This document shows, in pieces, positions 59,115-64,000 of a stretch of 64,000 nucleotides of DNA. Under the pieces are notes generated by a model. It did no database searches. It was not told the DNA's origin and saw only the letters and a program-made list of their open reading frames with translations. The first letter of the stretch is position 1. Each line of letters begins with the position of its first letter. Made by a program: the position numbers and the translations under genes. The DNA is from Symsagittifera roscoffensis (Eukaryota > Xenacoelomorpha > Acoela > Convolutidae): NCBI RefSeq assembly GCF_963678635.1, contig NC_087066.1:21171996-21235995 (forward strand). The letters run 5' to 3'.

Positions 59115-61415
59115 ATGAGGACCACACCGAAGTCATATCTAGCAAAGGTAGCGATCCATTCAACTTCAACATTACTACAACAAGGATATGATAATCATGA
59201 ACTAGGCTTTTTTCCTTAAAGAACTTTGTTAACAAGAAGTCGCCCGTGAGTTACGTGCTTCATGAATTTGCTCGACTTGCTGAAAAATTTTTCAATGTTT
59301 CGAGAAGGGGGCGTAAAAGCTTAACGTTTCAAAACTTCTCTAGCTGAAAAGTTTTAAGACAATATGTTCGGCACTATGTTATTCTACCCAGGTATTGTCT
59401 GCTTAGTTACCGCTGGATAAGTTGTTTTAACAGCAGGTTTTTTCGACAGATTTTTCTAAAATTGAACTTCACTAGAGACAAACGTGTTAAAAAAATTATT
59501 GACGTTTTTGTCATTTTTTTCGGCTAGCCTCCGTGCTTTTTTTCCGTGCTGTTGTTGCATGGCAAGTGATGCCAAGCTCCGGTTCGCCTCGGTTAATAGA
59601 TATTTCAAAGCTGTAGGGTTTTCTTTTTGATCTATGTTCCTTTGTTTTAGTATTCGTGTAAAAATGATGTGGAAAAACAAGCTAATCAGGTGCTTTCAAT
59701 ATACAGTGGGCTCAACGTCACCTGCGAAAAATTCTGTGAGCGCAACTTTTATCACATGATTCAAATAATCAGAAATTAACCCTTGAACGAAATTACCATG
59801 TGCGGTGTAGATAAAGTTGGCCCTATTGAAGTTTATCTCGAATTTAAATCCTAAGGGCTACCATGTCGACTGTCTGATAGCGTCACTACGCGTTGAAGTG
59901 CGGATTTTGAAATGATTTTCGAACTAGTACGTCCTCATTCAGAACCGCTGGCTCTTTTTGATAAAATATAAGAGCCTATTAACAAAAAATGCTGTGGGCC
60001 TATGATTTTCTGGGAAGGTGGAGAAAGCTGTTATTGTATTTAAAATCAATAAGGTAACTCTATGGCTGTTTTGGTTCCTTTGTAAATTTAACATGAAACC
60101 TGGTACCTAAAAGATCGTTCTGTTTGATTTGGAAATCTAACATAAATCTATTTTTTTGTTGCAGACTATGCAGACGGTACCAGCAAAGATCTGATATGCT
60201 TAAAAGGAACAATCCCTATCAAGTTCAAAGGTGCCACGTACAACATACCAATCGCTATGCATCTGCCAGAAGTATTCCCCAACAACCCTCCAATCGTGTA
60301 TGTAACTCCAACCAGTACTATGGCAGTGAAGCCTTCTCAAATCGTGGACACCAATGGATTGGTGAGAATACCATTTCTCGCACAGTGGAAAAGCAGAACC
60401 CACTCTTTGCCGCAGTTAATACATCTGATGGTACAGGAGTTTGGAAAAAGTCCACCAGTGTTTTCGAAGCCACCGGCTGGTGCACAAAGGCCACAGGCAC
60501 AACCACAGTATCCGGGTTACCCTCCGACTCATTACGGACAGCAGCCGAACCCTTATGGAGGAGCTAGTTAGTGAAGAAGACGTTTTCATGATCTTCGACC
60601 TATTCGTTTTCTTTAAGTTGAAGGCGTATTGATTTTTTAGAGATATAAATATTGAAATAAATTTGAACGACCTTCAAGATTTTGAAATTTCTTGAATTGA
60701 GAATCTTGACTTAATGAAATGTGAGGTCAAAGTTGAAAAATGAAATGATTACTCTTCAGATGGATACGGCCAACAAACGACGCCCTACCCTGTGGGAGGA
60801 ATGGACCCTACGAGACCCCCGCACCAACAGCCTCCTGCGTATCCTCCCCCGTACAACCCTGCTAGTGGGGCTAACGCAGCCAATCTGCCCTATCCTAATA
60901 TGACACCTCCGTCCTACTCGTACGCTCCCACTGGTCAACCGCAACAACAGCCTCCAATGTCGCAGCATCAACCTCCTGTATCTAATGCCTCTATGGCCAG
61001 TCAGAACGTAAGTTCTTTCAATGGAATTTGACTTTTCACCAAATTAAGAATTAAGCTTCACGAAACCCCTTTGTAACCTTCGTTACATAAATTCCTTTTA
61101 ATAATAATAATAACCGACATGTTTCTAGCGAACTTGCACTACTTTTTTTGAAAAATCTTTGCGAAACATTGGGAAAGAGGATTTAGTAATCAACGTTTTG
61201 ATGAGTTTTGAAATTGGATCTTTTCTCAAGTAACACTAGACTTCGTTCATAGATTTACGTTAAGATGATTGTTTATTTGTTGTGCTGTATATGTGTAGAG
61301 TTATGGATCTTCGGCGGGTGGGGTGCAGCAGATGGACCCGATCAAGGCCTCCCTGCTGACAGCCATCACAGAGAGTCTCTCTCGCAGGATACAGAGTGCG
61401 CAAGAAATGGCACAG
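59115..61415 (+). CDS. TSG101: TSG101 homologue, ESCRT-I subunit (second tandem gene, 3' end off the window)
   Basis: Exons 59115-59147, 59651-59735, 60165-60566, 60760-61007 and 61299-61415, all GT-AG with phases 0,1,1,0. It starts MRTTPKSYLAK and continues with the UEV domain (DVEKQANQVLSIYSGL, LKGTIPIKFKGATYNIPI, LPEVFPNNPPI, GLVRIPFLAQW). Next is a long Pro/Tyr/Gln-rich linker like that of TSG101, then MDPIKASLLTAITESLSRRI, matching the start of the TSG101 coiled-coil region (IRASLISAV). The rest of the coiled coil and the steadiness box must lie beyond a final intron longer than 2.5 kb. Human PTAP-pocket Y68, M95 and F142 are kept; Y63 is Phe. TSG101 sorts ubiquitinated cargo into multivesicular bodies. 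The first two exons have the same sizes (33 and 85 nt) as in the upstream UEV-only gene. Confidence 0.9.
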
Positions 61416-61588
61416 GTACTGCTGGTCACTAATTTCAAATCTGTTACTGACCTTAAAATTGCAGAGCTTGCATGTTTTGAAACCAGCTGTTTTAAAACCG
61501 TTTCAAACCACTGTTTTCAAACTAGCGGGCTTGCGAGCGTGAGGGTATTAGTTAGGGTATTAGTAAACCTTCATTTTTTTCTAAACTA

Positions 61589-61883
61589 ACTCGCAAATTA
61601 AAACGTTCATTGAAAGTGTTAACTTGAGGAAATTTCACTGTAGCATTGGAAATTGCATAGATCTGTTCTCTGTTTTATTTTTTGGCTAATGTTCGTCAAT
61701 AATAAAGCGTCCGTGGCTGAATGTTTCGTGCGTTAGAATATTAATCTCTAGGTCACAGTAGGTTTGAATCTGAGACATGGCCGAATTTTTATTAATTCGA
61801 TACCTGTTTCTACTTTTTCCTGTTGGGCTTTATACAGCTGTTTTTTGTCGTGTTCTGGCTGGTGTTTGTGAAGCGCTCTGTGA
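61589..61883 (+). mobile_element. SINE copy with 5' extension
   Basis: Extension CTCGCAAATTAAAACGTTCA onward, then AAAGCGTCCGTGGCTGAATG (about 61704) and a B box degraded to AGGTTTGAATC. The body and a shortened tail (TTTGTGAAGCGCTCTGTG) end near 61883. It sits in the last visible TSG101 intron, about 100 bp before a second copy. Confidence 0.65.
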
Positions 61884-61977
61884 AAAATTGCTTAAAATAA
61901 TTCAGTTTTTGCTGGTTGTTTTTACAATAGCAAGCTTGCGAGCGTTAGCATATTAGAACGAGTCTTTTTTTTCTTAC

Positions 61978-62298
61978 CTAGCTCGCAAATAAAAGTGTTC
62001 ACTATTTGGTGGCAAAGTGTTCATTATTTGGTGGCACTTTTGCTATAATCAAGATCTGTAGCATTGGAAATTTCAAAGCATCTGTTCTCTGCTTTATTGG
62101 AGGCTAGTGTTTGTGGCTGAGTGGTTAGTGCGTGAGTCTCACATTCTCTATGTCGCCGTATGTCGCAGATCGAATCCGAAACTTAGCCGATTTTTTTTTT
62201 TACTAATTCGAGGCTTATTTCTTCCTTTTATTGCTTTTTATGGAGCTGATTTTTGTCGTTATCTTGCTAGTGTTTGCGAAGCACAGCTTCGCTCCTGG
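61978..62298 (+). mobile_element. SINE copy with 5' extension
   Basis: Extension CTCGCAAATAAAAGTGTTCA at 61981, then GTGGCTGAGTGGTTAGTGCG (62110) and a weak B box AGATCGAATCC. The body has AATTCGAGGCTTATTTC, and the tail TTTGCGAAGCACAGCTTCGC ends near 62295. Confidence 0.7.
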
Positions 62299-62506
62299 GT
62301 AATACTTGTAAATGCTATAAAAATTCAATCAAGTGAGCAAACGGTTGTAAACTATAGGATAATATCATATTAACATGCAGTAAAATAAAGGTTAAACATT
62401 GCTGGTCTGCTAGCACAGACTCTTCCACCTTGAGTATTTTTGTTTCGGCCGACTCACTAGCGGCGAAATTATCTGAGTTATTACAGACCACTTTGTATCG
62501 AATCTT

Positions 62507-62622
62507 CGAGCCTTCATCGACATTTTCTTCTGGAATACAAATCGCGATCGAAGGGCTATAAAATCGAGCCTTCATCGACATTTTCTTCTGGAATACAAAT
62601 CGCGATCGAAGGGCTTTAGTAT
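62507..62622. repeat. 58-bp tandem duplication
   Basis: The block beginning CGAGCCTTCATCGACATTTT occurs at 62507 and again at 62565 with no differences over about 55 bases, a recent local duplication in the TSG101 intron or beyond. Confidence 0.85.
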
Positions 62623-63339
62623 TTACGTTTAAGTTTAAATTTACCTGCTACATTATAACATTGAGTAAATACTTTCATAAATGCTTTAAAGGCAACCTAA
62701 AGACAATTTCATCTTATTTGGTGGGTGACATCGAGAGCCTAAAGAGCAGAATCATTGAAACGTAAAGTGGGCATCAGTTAAAGAGCAGTTTGAATAAATA
62801 TTCATCAAAAGGATAATTTTCCAAAAAATAATCGTCAGAAGGTTTGATTTCTTTCTCAGCTAATATAAAGAATGTTTGATCAATTTAGTTTTTTGACGGA
62901 AAATTAAGAAGGGAGAATTTCATGGCATTTGATTTTTAGCCTACTTTTTAATTAAGCTTTTGTGTCTCTGCGGGTCTGAGGAAGTCTTTGTTCAGAAAAC
63001 TTTTTTGTTGTTAGTCATCAGTTTTTTTTGTTTCAAAATTTTGTTCAAATTAAATAGATGTTATACGTTATTGAATCGAGATGTGATTTCAAGTTATTTC
63101 CGTAAATAAGAATACCATACTGTATTATGAATTGTGCATATGATTTGTGAAACATCAGAAGACTTTGGTTTAAAAAACTTTGCGACATTTGAACACAGTT
63201 CCGCAAAGAGGACAGTCAGTTTTTTTAACAACTCCGTAAATATGTTGCTTGCTATATATATTTAGTGATAGCCTTATCAAAAAGCATTTACAATTTTCAC
63301 GTTTTTACCGAAATTCATTAAAATCTAATTTCCTACGTT
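62623..63339. other. No recognisable feature
   Basis: Unique AT-rich sequence with no SINE, R1-R4 phrase or exon. It should be TSG101 intron if the last exons lie beyond 64000. The missing coiled-coil and steadiness-box exons were not seen here. Confidence 0.45.
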
Positions 63340-63820
63340 TGAATTTCTTTTTCGGATAAAGTTGTTCTGTTAAAAAGCATAATATCGTATCATCCGCGTA
63401 TCAAACTGTACAGTTTTTTACAAGCTAAAGAGAGATTGTTTATGAATTTGAGAAATCGTAGAGGTGCTGGTACTGAACCTCGCGGAATACCACTTGGATT
63501 TTTCTTCATCAATAGCAACAAACAGTTTACGGTCTGCTAAATAGCTTTCGAGAAGTCTCGTAATTCAACTCCTTATTCTTTGTTTCTACTTCTTCCATTA
63601 GAGTATGAGCTACTTATAGTTTGTTGTGTTAAATGCCTTCTTAAAATCAATTCGATAGAAATGGTTCCCTCAAAAAGTCGTTTCTCAATAATTAAACGAA
63701 TGAGCTCGTTTAGCTCTATTAGCGCATCACTGCACTGCAACTTTTTCTTAGTTGAAAACGTATTGTCCCTGTCAAAGGATATAAAAAATTTTAGTGTATG
63801 ATACCGTTGATCCACTGCAG
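63340..63820 (-). pseudogene. Non-LTR retrotransposon reverse-transcriptase relic
   Basis: On the minus strand three RT landmarks appear in the right order but in different frames. They are DFKKAFN (about 63628-63648, the catalytic FxDxxKAFD region), GIPRGS near 63475-63493 followed by a FINNL stretch, and YADDT at 63386-63400. Upstream is SDALIELNELI, typical of the segment before the first catalytic motif. Frameshifts and in-frame stops separate them, so it is dead. The pattern is that of Jockey/CR1-like LINEs. The ORF on the opposite strand is a shadow. Confidence 0.75.
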
Positions 63821-64000
63821 AGGTTTTCGGGTGCCAAAAATTGTGAGGAAAAAGTCCAGCATAATCCTAATTTCGTTCTCTTTGTGATGTGGTCGGAACA
63901 AAAAGCAACACAGAATTATGTTCTTGCCATCTAGATTTAATTGCTAAACCCCTGCACCTGAGTACGCAACCATGTGTATCATATTGCTCTGTACTTGAGT

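Noticed and set aside
59221-59245. A mini-exon NFVNKKSP between the first two TSG101 exons
   Set aside because: Good-looking splice sites, but the paralogous UEV-only gene has no such exon, and the 33-nt and 85-nt exons align without it.

Overview
The window reads as AT-rich nuclear DNA of a ciliated eukaryote, most likely an invertebrate animal. The evidence is spliceosomal introns, two cilium genes (NPHP1-like and CEP89-like), the ESCRT gene TSG101, a PRMT1-type methyltransferase, a SAGA subunit (SPT20) and many tRNA-derived SINEs. The standard genetic code fits every gene. I could not name the species. Between genes the DNA is mostly dispersed and tandem repeats, and nearly all short ORFs there are noise. 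Layout: (1) 1-12512 is repeat-filled DNA with no exon I can support. It is probably intron upstream of the first visible NPHP1 exon, whose N-terminal coding part must lie off the left end. (2) 12513-35079 holds the C-terminal half of a nephrocystin-1 homologue in ten exons. Six lie at 12513-14894 and four at 33791-35079, and all phases close. (3) The 18.9 kb intron between these blocks contains, on the same strand, what looks like a complete second gene at 16735-28958, a CEP89 (distal-appendage coiled-coil protein) homologue. Inside it, a 2106-bp unit carrying two coding exons is repeated four times almost perfectly (19118-27541). The same intron holds a hAT-type MITE with a perfect 8-bp target duplication. 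(4) 35489-36544 is an intronless PRMT1-like arginine methyltransferase with altered active-site residues. (5) 39114-40482 has two intronless genes sharing a C-terminal domain, one alone and one fused to a RING finger. (6) 40957-42417 on the minus strand is an intact FLYWCH plus MULE transposase ORF. (7) 45.4-48.0 kb is an island of different base composition with broken coding-like stretches. (8) 48426-49712 is a divergent, intronless SPT20 homologue. (9) 49.77-54.85 kb is a duplication mosaic and a degenerate satellite array of about 165 bp per unit. (10) 55282-61415 holds two tandem TSG101/UEV genes with matching exon architecture. The first is a complete UEV-only gene; the second runs off the right end. 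(11) 61.6-64.0 kb has two SINE copies and a frameshifted LINE reverse-transcriptase relic. How the genes relate: NPHP1 (transition zone) and CEP89 (distal appendages) both act at the base of the cilium, and here one gene lies inside the other. The two TSG101-type genes belong to ESCRT-I and ubiquitin sorting. Four genes have a strong splice acceptor 6 to 73 bases before the ATG, which suggests 5' UTR introns or spliced-leader trans-splicing. All calls come from reading the sequence and remembered family motifs; no search was run.
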